Positions 1 through 8,308 of a stretch of DNA of 32,703 nt are shown one piece after another. Made by a program: the position numbers and the translations under genes. The DNA comes from Candidatus Sericytochromatia bacterium (GTDB lineage Bacteria; Cyanobacteriota; Sericytochromatia; UBA7694). Location: the NCBI GenBank assembly GCA_015272195.1, contig JACYMC010000220.1:1-32703 (forward strand). The letters are read 5' to 3'. Below the pieces are notes generated by a model. It did not search any database, was not told where the DNA came from, and saw only the letters and a program-made list of their open reading frames with translations. Each line of letters opens with the position of its first letter. Positions within the stretch are counted from its first letter, which is position 1.

Positions 1-89
1 CTAACTGAGATGTCCCAACTCCCTCAAACCAACCTCAAAAATGTCCGGACCATTGATTAGGATTAACCCTGAGTCTGAGTACCGGTCTG

Positions 90-2921
90 ATGGCCTGTCA
101 GAACAATCTGCCACCGGCCCAGACCAGTGCAGTGCGTCCCGCTCAGCAAAGCCCTGCTGTGACAGCGCCTGAGCTGAGCCCCAAACCAGCTGAGACCACG
201 CCGCTGCAGGCGGAGCTGCAGCAGGAGGGCCAGCATGATCGCCTCACTTTCAGCCTGGGACAGGGCTTTAAAACCCAGGCCCTGGATACCAGCACGCTGC
301 AATACGTGCGCATCTGGGTCACGGGGCCTGGTATCAGCAACCCCATTTATGCCACCAGCACAGATCCGGATCACTTCATCAACATCGTTGGCGCAATTCC
401 ACCGGTGAGCATTGGCAATATTCCCCGGGGCCCGTACCGGGTGATCACGGCCCAGTTTTACGATATTGGCCGCAACCCTGTGGCCGTGGCCTATGCCAAA
501 GCCGTGTATTCATCAACATCCTCTGGCACTGTCACGATTGAAATCAATCGCCGCAGCATTCCGCTGGCCGAAGTGATCAGTCAGATCACCACAGCACGGC
601 CTGATTTGCTCAACCAGCTGGATCTGAACGAACTGCAGACCATTCTCAATAATGTGATGAACTGGAATGGGACCAGTTTCGGCGTTGACCCCTCACGCTT
701 TGTAACAAGCGCCCTGGCCACCCTGCTGATCAACCTGGGTCAGATCCCATCGGATCTGCAAACCAACCTGACACCTGGATCTGAATACATCAAGGAGACC
801 GCCAGCTACAGTTTTAACGTTACCGGTCTGGTCGGCAACGATAAAGTGGTCGTCCGCCTGGCGGATCCCACCAGTCCCCTGATCACCCAGGGCAACGGCC
901 CGGTCAACATCACGGGCATTCTGCCCGGCACCTGGGAGCTAAGTATTACCACCGAAGCGGGCATTACTTACACTTCTGGTTTATTTGAGCCCGAAAACAT
1001 TACCTTTGTGGCCGGCGACGCGCTCAACCGGGCGGCCGTTAACCTGGACCATGCCGATCCTGTGATCAATGAATTCAGCATCACCCGGGGTCCGCGCAAC
1101 AGCGAGTTTGAAATTACAGGCGAAAACTTTCACACCACCGCTGCCACCAATGTGGTGAACTTTAACCAGGGCGTCAATAACTTTAGTGCTGAGGTCCTCG
1201 AAGCCCAGTCTGACCGGCTGCGGGTTCGGGTGCCCAACGTGACCGACGGTGGTGACTATAACGTGACGGTGCAGGTGGGAGCCAGAACTTCAGCGGCTCA
1301 AACCTTTAATGTACAAAAGATCTGGTATATCAAACCCGATGGGGATGCTGAAGCCCTGGGCGACTCCTGGACCAATGCCACCACCCTGCACCGGGCACTG
1401 GCAGATGCTGCCGCCGGAGACGGACTCTGGCTGCAGCAGGGCACTTACCTGCCGGGCACGGGTGACCGCGAGGCCAGCTTTGTGGTCAACAAGGCTGTGA
1501 CCCTGCTGGGCGGGTTTACAGGCACTGAAAGCAGTGCCAATCAGCGAGATCCCAAAAACAATCTGACCATTTTGAGTGGCGATCAACTACAGAATGATAA
1601 CCTGACCGATCTTTCACTGGACAGCGCTTCACGTCAGGATAACAGCTACCATGTAGTAAAAATCACTGGGCGTGCACCTGATCCGGTGACTGACATTCTG
1701 GATTTTGACCCGGCGGTTTTAGACGGCTTGATTATTGAGGGTGGCAACGCCAATGACCCAGACGGTGATGAACCTCAGCTTGGCGGCGGCGGAGAAGGCG
1801 GGTTTTTACCCGGACCTCCTGGTGAGCCGCCGCCACCTTGTGAGCCCGATTGTACAGCTCCGGAAGCAGGCAATACCAATAACCAGGGCGGCGGTATTCT
1901 GGCCCTGGATCCAGCTGCAATATATGGTGTTGAGCTGAGGTATAACACAGCTTTTTATGGCGGTGGCATGCTTTATGCCGGGGCAGATCGGATGGATCTG
2001 CATGATAGCCATTTTCATCATAACCAGGCTGACACACACGGCGGTGCGATATATCTGGCTGGCGGGGGCGATATTCTGCGCAACCGCTTCGAAAGCAATC
2101 AGGCCCTCTCTGGCGGCGCTGTATATGTTCCCAACGGTGGGGAAGCTGGCCGCCCCGACTTTTTTGATAACCTGTTTCTCAGCAACAGCGTGAGTGGGGA
2201 TGGCGGCGCACTCTGGAGCCGATCAGAGTATATGGAGTTTCATCGCAATCTGTTTTTTAATAACAGCGCAACTTTTAACGGTGGCGGGTTATACCATACC
2301 ATCACCGGCGGATGGCTCGAAAATTATGATAACCTCTTTGTGCAAAATCAGGCGCGTCAGGGTGGCGGTGCTTATATTATCACCAGCAGCTGGGAGACGC
2401 GCACACGAGATATCACCAATAACAGTTTTGTGTCAAATACTGCTACAGAAGGCGGCTCCGGGCTGTACTGGACCGGCAGCGACAACCTGAGACTGATCAG
2501 TACACTGCTGATGGGCGATACCGTCATGCGCGATGAAGATCGTGCCGTAACGCTGCGTAACAGCGCGACCGATCTGGCAGGCCTGGCCACGCTGGTACAG
2601 GATGCTGCCACCGGCTTTACAGAGCCTGTTGGCCTGGACGATCAGGAAAGCAAAACCTCCCTGTTTAATATTGATCCTGAGCTGCAGGATCCCAATAACC
2701 CCATTGGATCGGATGGGCTCTGGAAAACCGATGACGACGGCCTGATTCCGCTGATCACCAGCCCACTGGTAGACGGTGGCCTCTGGCGCGGTGGTTTTGA
2801 CTTTATGGATATCCGCCGTCGCCTGCGTTACTCAGACGAAGGCATTTATCCCTTTCCGGAAGATCCCACTATCGGGGCCTATGAGCACAACGGCAAGCCG
2901 GTTTCTACGAATAATAACTAA
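90..2921 (+). CDS. Surface lipoprotein with IPT/TIG-like domain and right-handed beta-helix (choice-of-anchor Q-like end)
   Basis: A large predicted cell-surface protein of about 943 residues from the ATG at 90. Residues about 1-50 are a Pro/Gln/Ala-rich linker. Residues about 322-410 look like an IPT/TIG immunoglobulin-like fold (ends in a TVQVG strand). From about 412 a parallel beta-helix begins (YIKPDG, then LWLQQGTYLPG and VTLLGGFTG), with repeated Gly-rich turns such as GGGILAL, GGGMLYAG, GGAIYLAGGG, GGAVYVP, GGALW and GGGLY. A Gly/Pro-rich loop with CEPDC interrupts the helix near residues 564-590. The C-terminus contains IGAYEHNG, typical of choice-of-anchor Q proteins. The codons just before the ATG read LTLSLSTGLMAC, a signal core plus lipobox (LMAC), so the ATG at 90 lies inside the lipobox and is probably not the true start. 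An in-frame TGA at 54-56 blocks extension (see findings). Its stop overlaps the stop of the convergent M20 gene by 4 nt. The ligand or role is unknown. Confidence 0.8.
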   Translation: MACQNNLPPAQTSAVRPAQQSPAVTAPELSPKPAETTPLQAELQQEGQHDRLTFSLGQGFKTQALDTSTLQYVRIWVTGPGISNPIYATSTDPDHFINIVGAIPPVSIGNIPRGPYRVITAQFYDIGRNPVAVAYAKAVYSSTSSGTVTIEINRRSIPLAEVISQITTARPDLLNQLDLNELQTILNNVMNWNGTSFGVDPSRFVTSALATLLINLGQIPSDLQTNLTPGSEYIKETASYSFNVTGLVGNDKVVVRLADPTSPLITQGNGPVNITGILPGTWELSITTEAGITYTSGLFEPENITFVAGDALNRAAVNLDHADPVINEFSITRGPRNSEFEITGENFHTTAATNVVNFNQGVNNFSAEVLEAQSDRLRVRVPNVTDGGDYNVTVQVGARTSAAQTFNVQKIWYIKPDGDAEALGDSWTNATTLHRALADAAAGDGLWLQQGTYLPGTGDREASFVVNKAVTLLGGFTGTESSANQRDPKNNLTILSGDQLQNDNLTDLSLDSASRQDNSYHVVKITGRAPDPVTDILDFDPAVLDGLIIEGGNANDPDGDEPQLGGGGEGGFLPGPPGEPPPPCEPDCTAPEAGNTNNQGGGILALDPAAIYGVELRYNTAFYGGGMLYAGADRMDLHDSHFHHNQADTHGGAIYLAGGGDILRNRFESNQALSGGAVYVPNGGEAGRPDFFDNLFLSNSVSGDGGALWSRSEYMEFHRNLFFNNSATFNGGGLYHTITGGWLENYDNLFVQNQARQGGGAYIITSSWETRTRDITNNSFVSNTATEGGSGLYWTGSDNLRLISTLLMGDTVMRDEDRAVTLRNSATDLAGLATLVQDAATGFTEPVGLDDQESKTSLFNIDPELQDPNNPIGSDGLWKTDDDGLIPLITSPLVDGGLWRGGFDFMDIRRRLRYSDEGIYPFPEDPTIGAYEHNGKPVSTNNN

Positions 2922-4372
2922 AGCCCGCTGAGCAGCTGGGCATAAAACGCAATGGCCTGCGCATGGGCTTCCACGCTGATGCGCTCGTCCTTGCCGTGAA
3001 TGCGCTCCAGGTCTTCTGCCGTCAGGTAGACCGGCATAAAGCGGTAGATGTTCTCGGCCAGGGGGGCATAGTGGCGCGCATCGGTGGCGGCCAGCACCAG
3101 CGAGGGCGCCACCACCGACGTGTCAAAGGTCTGTCGGATGCTGCGGGCCAGCAGGGCAAAAAAAGCACTCTCGGTGCTGGAAACGACTGAGGCCGCTGCC
3201 GTGGCCAGATCGTTGAGCGGCTGCAGCTGAACCCGCGCATCCTGAACTGTGGCGTTGAGATGCGCCATCACCGCTTCGGGGCCGTCGCCGGGCAGCAAGC
3301 GCAGATTGATCACGGCTTCAGCGTCACTGGCCAGAACGTTGTCTTTGGGGCTGGCCTTGAGCTGGGTTGGGGCAAGCGTGGTGCGAATCAGAGCGTTGGT
3401 GGTGGCCCTGGCCGCCAGCTGGCGCAGCAATACAGGTTCAAACAGACGACGGTTGGCCAGGATCACCCGATTCAGACCCTGCATTTCAGGGGCCAGCCAA
3501 TCAAATAACTGGGCAGCCGGCCCTTCCAGCCGGGCAGGCATGGGGCTTTGGTTAAGCCTGACCAGGGCCCGGGCCAGAATATCCACCGCCGTTTCGCGCG
3601 GGGGCATGGAAGCATGTCCCCCGCTCTGCGTTACCCGCAGACGCACACTGAGATAGCCCTTTTCGGCCAGCCCAATCAGAGCCAACGGCGGCTCAAGTCC
3701 AATCATGCTGCCAGGCACAATCGCCAGGCCTTCGTCTAACACGGCCTCCAGCTGTACGCTATCCGCTCTGAGCTGTTCAGCCAGACGCTGCGCCCCGTTC
3801 CGGCCGCCGGTTTCTTCATCTTCACCCAGGGCAATATACAAGCCCTGCCGGGGCTGATAACCGGTTTTGAGCAAAGCTTCCAGGGCTTCAAGGATGGCCC
3901 AGGCTGAATTTTTATCGTCCAGGGCACCCCGCCCCCAGATATAGCCGTCTTTGATCTGGCCAACAAAGGGGGGATGCGTCCAGCTTTCGGGTGCTGCCAC
4001 CGGCACCACGTCCAGATGGGCCGCCAGCAGAATGGGCTTCAGCTCCGGTTTGCTACCGGGCCAGTGAATCAGCAGGCTGTGGCCCAGGCGCCGGGGCTGC
4101 AGCCGGCGAAAAGTTTCCGGAAAGTGCTGTGGCAGCAAAGCGTGCAGCTGATCAAAGGCTTCGGCTGGAAAAGGCTTTTGGCCAGACACCGTCTGCAGGC
4201 GCAGGGTTTCAGCCAGACGCTCCGCCGCCCGTCTGGCTTCGGGCAAGTCAGCTTTGAGATTGGCGGGCAAGGCCGCTGGCTGGCGGCTGCTGAGACTGCA
4301 GGTCTGCCAGCCCATGGCGCCACCCAGACCACAGAGTGCCCAGAAGCCCAGCAAGGCAAAGCGTTTCAGCAC
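2918..4372 (-). CDS. M20 family metallopeptidase (PM20D1/CPS1-like carboxypeptidase)
   Basis: A zinc amidohydrolase/carboxypeptidase of 484 residues that should act on an N-acyl amino acid or a small peptide. M20 motifs are complete: AAHLDVVP (H119 metal ligand, D121), GRGALDDK (D152 bridging ligand), GEDEETGG (E186 general base, E187 ligand), a dimerisation-type segment SGGHASMPP, and RIHGKDERI near the end (H459). This order and length fit the PM20D1/carboxypeptidase S branch better than the shorter DapE/ArgE branch. The first 25 or so residues are hydrophobic, so the enzyme is probably exported or membrane-anchored. The start is GTG at 4372-4370, overlapping the end of fdhD by 7 nt, so translation is probably coupled. 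It is the last gene of the minus-strand operon that begins at 9680. The substrate cannot be deduced. Confidence 0.9.
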   Translation of the reverse strand: MLKRFALLGFWALCGLGGAMGWQTCSLSSRQPAALPANLKADLPEARRAAERLAETLRLQTVSGQKPFPAEAFDQLHALLPQHFPETFRRLQPRRLGHSLLIHWPGSKPELKPILLAAHLDVVPVAAPESWTHPPFVGQIKDGYIWGRGALDDKNSAWAILEALEALLKTGYQPRQGLYIALGEDEETGGRNGAQRLAEQLRADSVQLEAVLDEGLAIVPGSMIGLEPPLALIGLAEKGYLSVRLRVTQSGGHASMPPRETAVDILARALVRLNQSPMPARLEGPAAQLFDWLAPEMQGLNRVILANRRLFEPVLLRQLAARATTNALIRTTLAPTQLKASPKDNVLASDAEAVINLRLLPGDGPEAVMAHLNATVQDARVQLQPLNDLATAAASVVSSTESAFFALLARSIRQTFDTSVVAPSLVLAATDARHYAPLAENIYRFMPVYLTAEDLERIHGKDERISVEAHAQAIAFYAQLLSGL

Positions 4373-5220
4373 AGGCGCTCAGCCCCGCAGTAGAGGTTAA
4401 AGCCATCGGATTTTAAAAAGCCCAGCAATGTTTGACCGCCGTCACGGGCCAGATCCACGGCCAGACTGGAGGGAGCTCCCACGGCAGCCACCACGGGAAT
4501 CCGGGCCCGCAAAGCTTTCTGGATCATTTCAAAACTGGGGCGACCGCTGAGCAGCAAAATACACTGATGCAAATCCAGCTGACCCTGCAGCAGGCGCGCA
4601 CCGATCAGCTTGTCGAGGGCATTGTGGCGCCCCAGATCTTCAGCCAGGTCCAACAATTTACCGCTGCGGTCAAACAAGCCTGCCGCATGCACGCCACCAG
4701 TGCGGGCAAAAAGCTTCTGGGCCGCGCGCAGGCGCTCAAGCAAGGCATAAAAAACCTCGGCTGAAACCTGCCAATCCTGACCCGCTGGCGGCAATACCGG
4801 CAACTCCTGCATCAGCTGGGCCAGCGCCACCTTGCCACAGAGACCACAGGCCGTGGTGCTGGCACCCCAGCGCTGCTGGCTGCTGAGATCGGGCTGCAGG
4901 CCCGGGCGCAATCGAATCTGGAGCTGGTTATAGGTCTGCTGTGATTTATCGGGGCCCACACAATAGCTCATTTTGAGAATATCTGAAGCAGTCTGAATCA
5001 GACCTTCGCTGAACAGCAGACCGGCAGCCAGCTCGTAATCGGCACCCGGCGTGCGCAGGGTCAGCAGCCAGGGCTGGGTCTGGGGCTGTTCCAACGGGCC
5101 TGTGATCAGCAGCAAAGCCAGCGGCGCTTCGCTAATCACGGGGTCACGCAAACGCCTGGGAGGCTGATCACAGCGATAACGTGTTATATAGCGCTGCTGC
5201 AGACTACCCGCCGGCCTCAC
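4366..5220 (-). CDS. fdhD: Formate dehydrogenase accessory sulfurtransferase FdhD
   Basis: FdhD passes sulfur from a cysteine desulfurase to the bis-MGD molybdenum cofactor of formate dehydrogenase. The 284-residue protein shows the family hallmarks: a CGLCG segment (C125 and C128, the CxxC sulfur-relay cysteines), TGGVHAAGLF, EDLGRHNALDKLIG and LSGRPSFEMIQKALRARIP. The start is GTG (5220-5218), overlapping the TGA of the upstream TPR gene as GTGA; the next gene overlaps its own end by 7 nt. No formate dehydrogenase or molybdopterin gene is present in the window, so its client enzyme lies elsewhere. Its place behind envelope genes is more likely operon packing than a functional link. Confidence 0.95.
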   Translation of the reverse strand: MRPAGSLQQRYITRYRCDQPPRRLRDPVISEAPLALLLITGPLEQPQTQPWLLTLRTPGADYELAAGLLFSEGLIQTASDILKMSYCVGPDKSQQTYNQLQIRLRPGLQPDLSSQQRWGASTTACGLCGKVALAQLMQELPVLPPAGQDWQVSAEVFYALLERLRAAQKLFARTGGVHAAGLFDRSGKLLDLAEDLGRHNALDKLIGARLLQGQLDLHQCILLLSGRPSFEMIQKALRARIPVVAAVGAPSSLAVDLARDGGQTLLGFLKSDGFNLYCGAERLC

Positions 5221-5909
5221 AGCAACTGGCCGATTGTTGTGCGCAGAACCTGTAGCTCCGGGAACTCCTGAAACTGCACAGAGCTGTTCATCTCCTGCTC
5301 CACCTGCTGATAGAGACTGCGGGCTTCCTCCGCACGTTCAGACCCCAGATAAAGGCGCACGAGATACAGCTGCGCACTCAGGCGCACTTCGGGGTCTTTA
5401 TCGTTCAGGGCTTTTTTATAGCTTTGCTCGGCCTTGTGCCGCTTGTCCAGCTCCTGCTCATAGAGCAGACCGGCCTGCAAAAAATCATTTTCCAGCTCAT
5501 AGCAGAGCACCAGACGGGCAAAAATCTGGTGTTCCCGAAAGACGGCCTTGGCTTCTTCCATTTGGCCGGTTTCCTGCAGCAGATGCCCAACCTTGGGCCA
5601 GTCTTCGGCCAGACGATAATGCTCAAGTGCTTCGCGCAGACTGCCGGCCATCTCAAGGCTCTGAGCAGCTTTGCGGGCATAGACGTGGCCTTCCAGATGC
5701 TCCTGCCAGTGCTGCAGCTGGGTATAGAGCTTTGCCGCCAGGTCATAATTCTGCTTGCGAAAGGCATTTTCGGCCCGCCAGCGCACCAGCGGGGTGGCCA
5801 GCGGACTGTTGAGCACCACATAAGCCACAAAGGCCAGAAAGGGCAGGGCCGACAGAATCAGCAAAAACATGGAGACATTGACCAGCGCGGCCATGTTCTG
5901 GCTGTCCAT
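5217..5909 (-). CDS. Membrane-anchored TPR-repeat protein
   Basis: A 230-residue protein with one N-terminal hydrophobic segment (about residues 8-33), followed by a helical region with TPR-like helix pairs: AENAFRKQNYDLAAKLYTQL, AAQSLEMAGSLREALEHYRL, LLYEQELDKRHKAEQSYKKA and YLVRLYLGSERAEEARSLY. The predicted topology is a single membrane anchor with a soluble TPR scaffold. Its ATG (5909-5907) shares one base with the TGA of the upstream gene (TGATG), and its stop overlaps the GTG of fdhD. Tight coupling to the two secreted FlgT-like paralogues suggests a scaffold for that envelope module, but this is inference from position. No enzyme motif was recognised. Confidence 0.85.
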   Translation of the reverse strand: MDSQNMAALVNVSMFLLILSALPFLAFVAYVVLNSPLATPLVRWRAENAFRKQNYDLAAKLYTQLQHWQEHLEGHVYARKAAQSLEMAGSLREALEHYRLAEDWPKVGHLLQETGQMEEAKAVFREHQIFARLVLCYELENDFLQAGLLYEQELDKRHKAEQSYKKALNDKDPEVRLSAQLYLVRLYLGSERAEEARSLYQQVEQEMNSSVQFQEFPELQVLRTTIGQLL

Positions 5910-7072
5910 CAGCGTGAAAACGCCGCCTGCCCTAAATCAAAGCGGGTCTTGAGACTGTGTTTGTAAGTCTCTTCAAACCATTCTTCGATGGCATCCGTCA
6001 GATCCGCCAGCTGGCCACTGGTGCGCACGAGATAGCTGCCGTCGGCAGCGGTCTTCAGCTCTCTGGTGCGGGCCCGCAGCAGGGCCTCCAGCGCGCTGCG
6101 CTGGGCGGCGTCAAAACCCTCAAAACGCAGCCGGTACTGGCTGCCACGGGCCAGATTTTCTTTCCAGTGCCGGGTCAGATCCGCCAGCACCAGCGGCATG
6201 GCGCCGGCCACGGCTTCTTCAATCACGGCCTTGGCGGTCACATCCACATTGCCCCGAATGGCCAGGGCCTCAGGTTCGCCCTGCCGGTTGAGACGCTGAT
6301 AGACTTTGGTTATGAAGGGTTCCCCCGAAGAAGCTTCATAAGCGTTGATCTGGACTGGCGTCTGCACATAGGTAAACTCACCGCTGCGGCCCACTATCTT
6401 TGGTTCGATCTGCACCGACAGAAAAATCTCAGCACGGGCCTTCTGGGCCATGGCCTGGGCCAGACGCTGGCCGGAACCCTGACTTTGCAGCAGCAGCTCA
6501 TCTTCAGCGGCCAGACTTTGCCAGACTTTGGCGTCAATCACCTTAAACTGATGGGCCAGCAGGTAATTATTCAGGCGCTCTACAGCCCAGAGAGCATAAG
6601 GGCTCTGTTCGCGGGGATCGTTATAATAGGCGGCAATGGTGGGGTGATTGAGCTGCTCTTTGAGTTCCTGCTGGCTCAAAATGACCCCGGCAGAGACCAA
6701 TTCAGCCCTGAGTTTTGCCAGATCCACCGCAAAGCGGATGCGGTAAAAACGACCACCGTCCGCAGTGGTGCCCTTGCCCACAATCTGCAGGCGCTTGACA
6801 AACTCCGCCCGGCGCGCCACAAGGCCTGCGCGCCGCGCCTGATACTTTTCTTTTTCGGCTGGGGTCTGAATCAGCTCCTGCAGGGCCTGCTCCAGCGCCA
6901 TGATTTCACAGTTCTGCAGGGCTGCATTGGCATCAGCGCCTTCGGCAGTGACTTCCAGCTCACGCACACCGTAGTTGAGGTTCTTTACATCGGCCATGGC
7001 CGGTGCCAGCGGCACAACAGGCGTCAGCATCAGACCCAGCAGAACGGGCACAGCCCGCAGACGACGGCTCAT
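5909..7072 (-). CDS. Secreted FlgT/LPP20-like protein, paralogue B
   Basis: A 387-residue exported protein. The signal peptide is about residues 1-28 (core VPVLLGLMLTPVVPLAP, cleavage after AMA). The N-terminal region (about 35-130) has the pattern of FlgT-N/LPP20 folds: a strand ELEVTAEGADA, then a helix of alternating Ala/Leu (ALEQALQELIQ) and a strand YRIRFAVDLAKLRAEL. The middle (about 143-300) resembles CsgG/LpoB-type domains, with HPTIAAYYNDP, a helix and FKVIDAKVWQSL, then ARAEIFLSVQIEP. It matches the adjacent upstream gene in length, domain order and several local segments, for example RHWKENLARGSQYRLRFEGF against NHWQDVLTNGQEFIVVLDGF. Its ATG overlaps the upstream stop as ATGA. No flagellar gene is nearby, so a flagellar role should not be assumed. 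Function unknown. Confidence 0.85.
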   Translation of the reverse strand: MSRRLRAVPVLLGLMLTPVVPLAPAMADVKNLNYGVRELEVTAEGADANAALQNCEIMALEQALQELIQTPAEKEKYQARRAGLVARRAEFVKRLQIVGKGTTADGGRFYRIRFAVDLAKLRAELVSAGVILSQQELKEQLNHPTIAAYYNDPREQSPYALWAVERLNNYLLAHQFKVIDAKVWQSLAAEDELLLQSQGSGQRLAQAMAQKARAEIFLSVQIEPKIVGRSGEFTYVQTPVQINAYEASSGEPFITKVYQRLNRQGEPEALAIRGNVDVTAKAVIEEAVAGAMPLVLADLTRHWKENLARGSQYRLRFEGFDAAQRSALEALLRARTRELKTAADGSYLVRTSGQLADLTDAIEEWFEETYKHSLKTRFDLGQAAFSR

Positions 7073-8232
7073 CTGAGCACAAAGACGGCCCGGCCGCCGC
7101 GCACCACGGCTTCGTCTTTGACAAACTTCAGGCCCTGGACCCCGGCCAGTTCAATGATTTCGTCAAAAAGGTCAAAAGGCTCTGCGCTGGCATAAACCGA
7201 AAACTCAGCTCGTCCACCCGCAGCCATCAGGGTTTTGACATCGGTCACGCCGGTGGCTTCGGCCAGTGCTTTACTGAAAGCGCGGCGCTGTTTGGCTTCT
7301 TTAAAACCATCCAGCACCACAATAAACTCCTGGCCGTTGGTCAGCACATCCTGCCAATGATTGGAGACCTGATTCAGCACCGTTTTCATGCTGGTGGTGA
7401 TGGCATCATCCACGGCTTTTTTGTGATCGCTCAGATTGCCACCGCGCACTGTACCATAACCGGTTTCGCTGCCAAAAATCTGGCCCGTATAGGCATTGTA
7501 CATGCGGGTGGCCACACTGGCCTTGCCCTGACCCACTGAACCAAAGGTGGTCACATAAATATCCGCTTTGAGGCGGTTGGCAATCATCTGGGCCACCTGA
7601 TCAAAGTTGTTGGGCTGACTGAGGCCGGCAGCTTTGCTGATGTCTTTGTCTTCTTTGCGCAGGCGGGCCACTTCGGAGGCATCCCGCACCTTATAGCCGC
7701 GCTGGATCAGGGCCCGGTTCAACGCAGCCACGGCAATGCTGTTGACCTCGGTTTCGGCCCGGTCACGGCCCTGAAACCAGCCCACCACCGCCACCGTGGG
7801 ATGGCCCACATTGCGAAACTCAGCGCCGACCACGCTCTGCACATCCGCCTGCAAAGGCTGGGTAGAGACCACCACCTGATAAACCGCCGTAAAGACACCA
7901 TCAGGTCCCTTGCTCTCCTGCAGTTTTTTAAAGGACTTGATAAACCCCTGGGAGCTGGTTCGCACCTTGTCGCTCTGGGTCACGTAATCCTGCACGGTAG
8001 TATCAGCGCGCACAAAAACACCCACCGCCTGAGAAATGGCGTTGCGAAAGGCATCCAGACGGGCTGCGTCAGAACTCATGCCCTCACCCGTGACGGCATC
8101 AATTGTCACCGTGGGCGGTGTCTGGCTGGCGGCCTGGGCCGTCGCTTGCTCAATAACCCCGGCAGGAAACACCCCGCCCACACCCAGTAAACAGACACCC
8201 AGTGCCGCTAAAATCAGTTTACGTTTCAGCAT
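7069..8232 (-). CDS. Secreted FlgT/LPP20-like protein, paralogue A
   Basis: A 387-residue exported protein with a hydrophobic signal segment (LILAALGVCLLGVGGVFPAG) and probable cleavage near ATAQA (about residue 34). It has the same plan as the downstream paralogue: an N-terminal strand-helix unit (DAVTGEGMSSDAARLDAF, then RNAISQAVGVFV, typical of LPP20/FlgT-N folds), a strand GVFTAVYQVVVS, a CsgG/LpoB-like middle starting HPTVAVVGWFQGRD, and KADIYVTTFGSVGQG. The C-terminal part contains QEFIVVLDGFKEAKQRRAF. GGAG lies about 9 nt before the ATG, and a 74-nt leader with three small inverted repeats separates it from the upstream barrel gene. The two genes are a tandem duplication by inspection. 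The role is unknown; both products should be periplasmic. Confidence 0.85.
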   Translation of the reverse strand: MLKRKLILAALGVCLLGVGGVFPAGVIEQATAQAASQTPPTVTIDAVTGEGMSSDAARLDAFRNAISQAVGVFVRADTTVQDYVTQSDKVRTSSQGFIKSFKKLQESKGPDGVFTAVYQVVVSTQPLQADVQSVVGAEFRNVGHPTVAVVGWFQGRDRAETEVNSIAVAALNRALIQRGYKVRDASEVARLRKEDKDISKAAGLSQPNNFDQVAQMIANRLKADIYVTTFGSVGQGKASVATRMYNAYTGQIFGSETGYGTVRGGNLSDHKKAVDDAITTSMKTVLNQVSNHWQDVLTNGQEFIVVLDGFKEAKQRRAFSKALAEATGVTDVKTLMAAGGRAEFSVYASAEPFDLFDEIIELAGVQGLKFVKDEAVVRGGRAVFVLR

Positions 8233-8251
8233 TGTTGTTACTCCTGCCAGT

Positions 8252-8308
8252 CAGCCTCATGCGGCTGTTTTAAATAATGACGTGCAAAGGCACAGGCGGG
8301 TTCCGCCT
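8252..8308 (-). repeat. Cluster of three short inverted repeats between barrel gene and paralogue A
   Basis: Three adjacent perfect inverted repeats fill the gap: CAGCC/GGCTG (8252-8256 and 8263-8267), GTGC/GCAC (8282-8285 and 8290-8293) and AGGCGG/CCGCCT (8294-8299 and 8303-8308). The last overlaps the stop codon of the upstream gene. In the direction of transcription none is followed by a T-run, so these are not good intrinsic terminators. They could stabilise or process the polycistronic mRNA and set the ratio of barrel protein to downstream proteins. Confidence 0.4.

Noticed and set aside
1860-2500. Gly-rich repeats of the beta-helix gene as a DNA repeat array or CRISPR
   Set aside because: The repetition is at protein level (beta-helix turns) with variable DNA spacing and no conserved direct repeat.
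5957-7195. A 412-codon open reading frame on the + strand opposite the FlgT-like genes
   Set aside because: It lies wholly antisense to two well-supported secreted proteins, is rich in His/Gln/Arg typical of GC-driven shadow frames, and has no recognisable domain.
5909-8232. Naming the paralogues FlgT (flagellar)
   Set aside because: Only the fold pattern is similar; no flagellar gene is present in the window.
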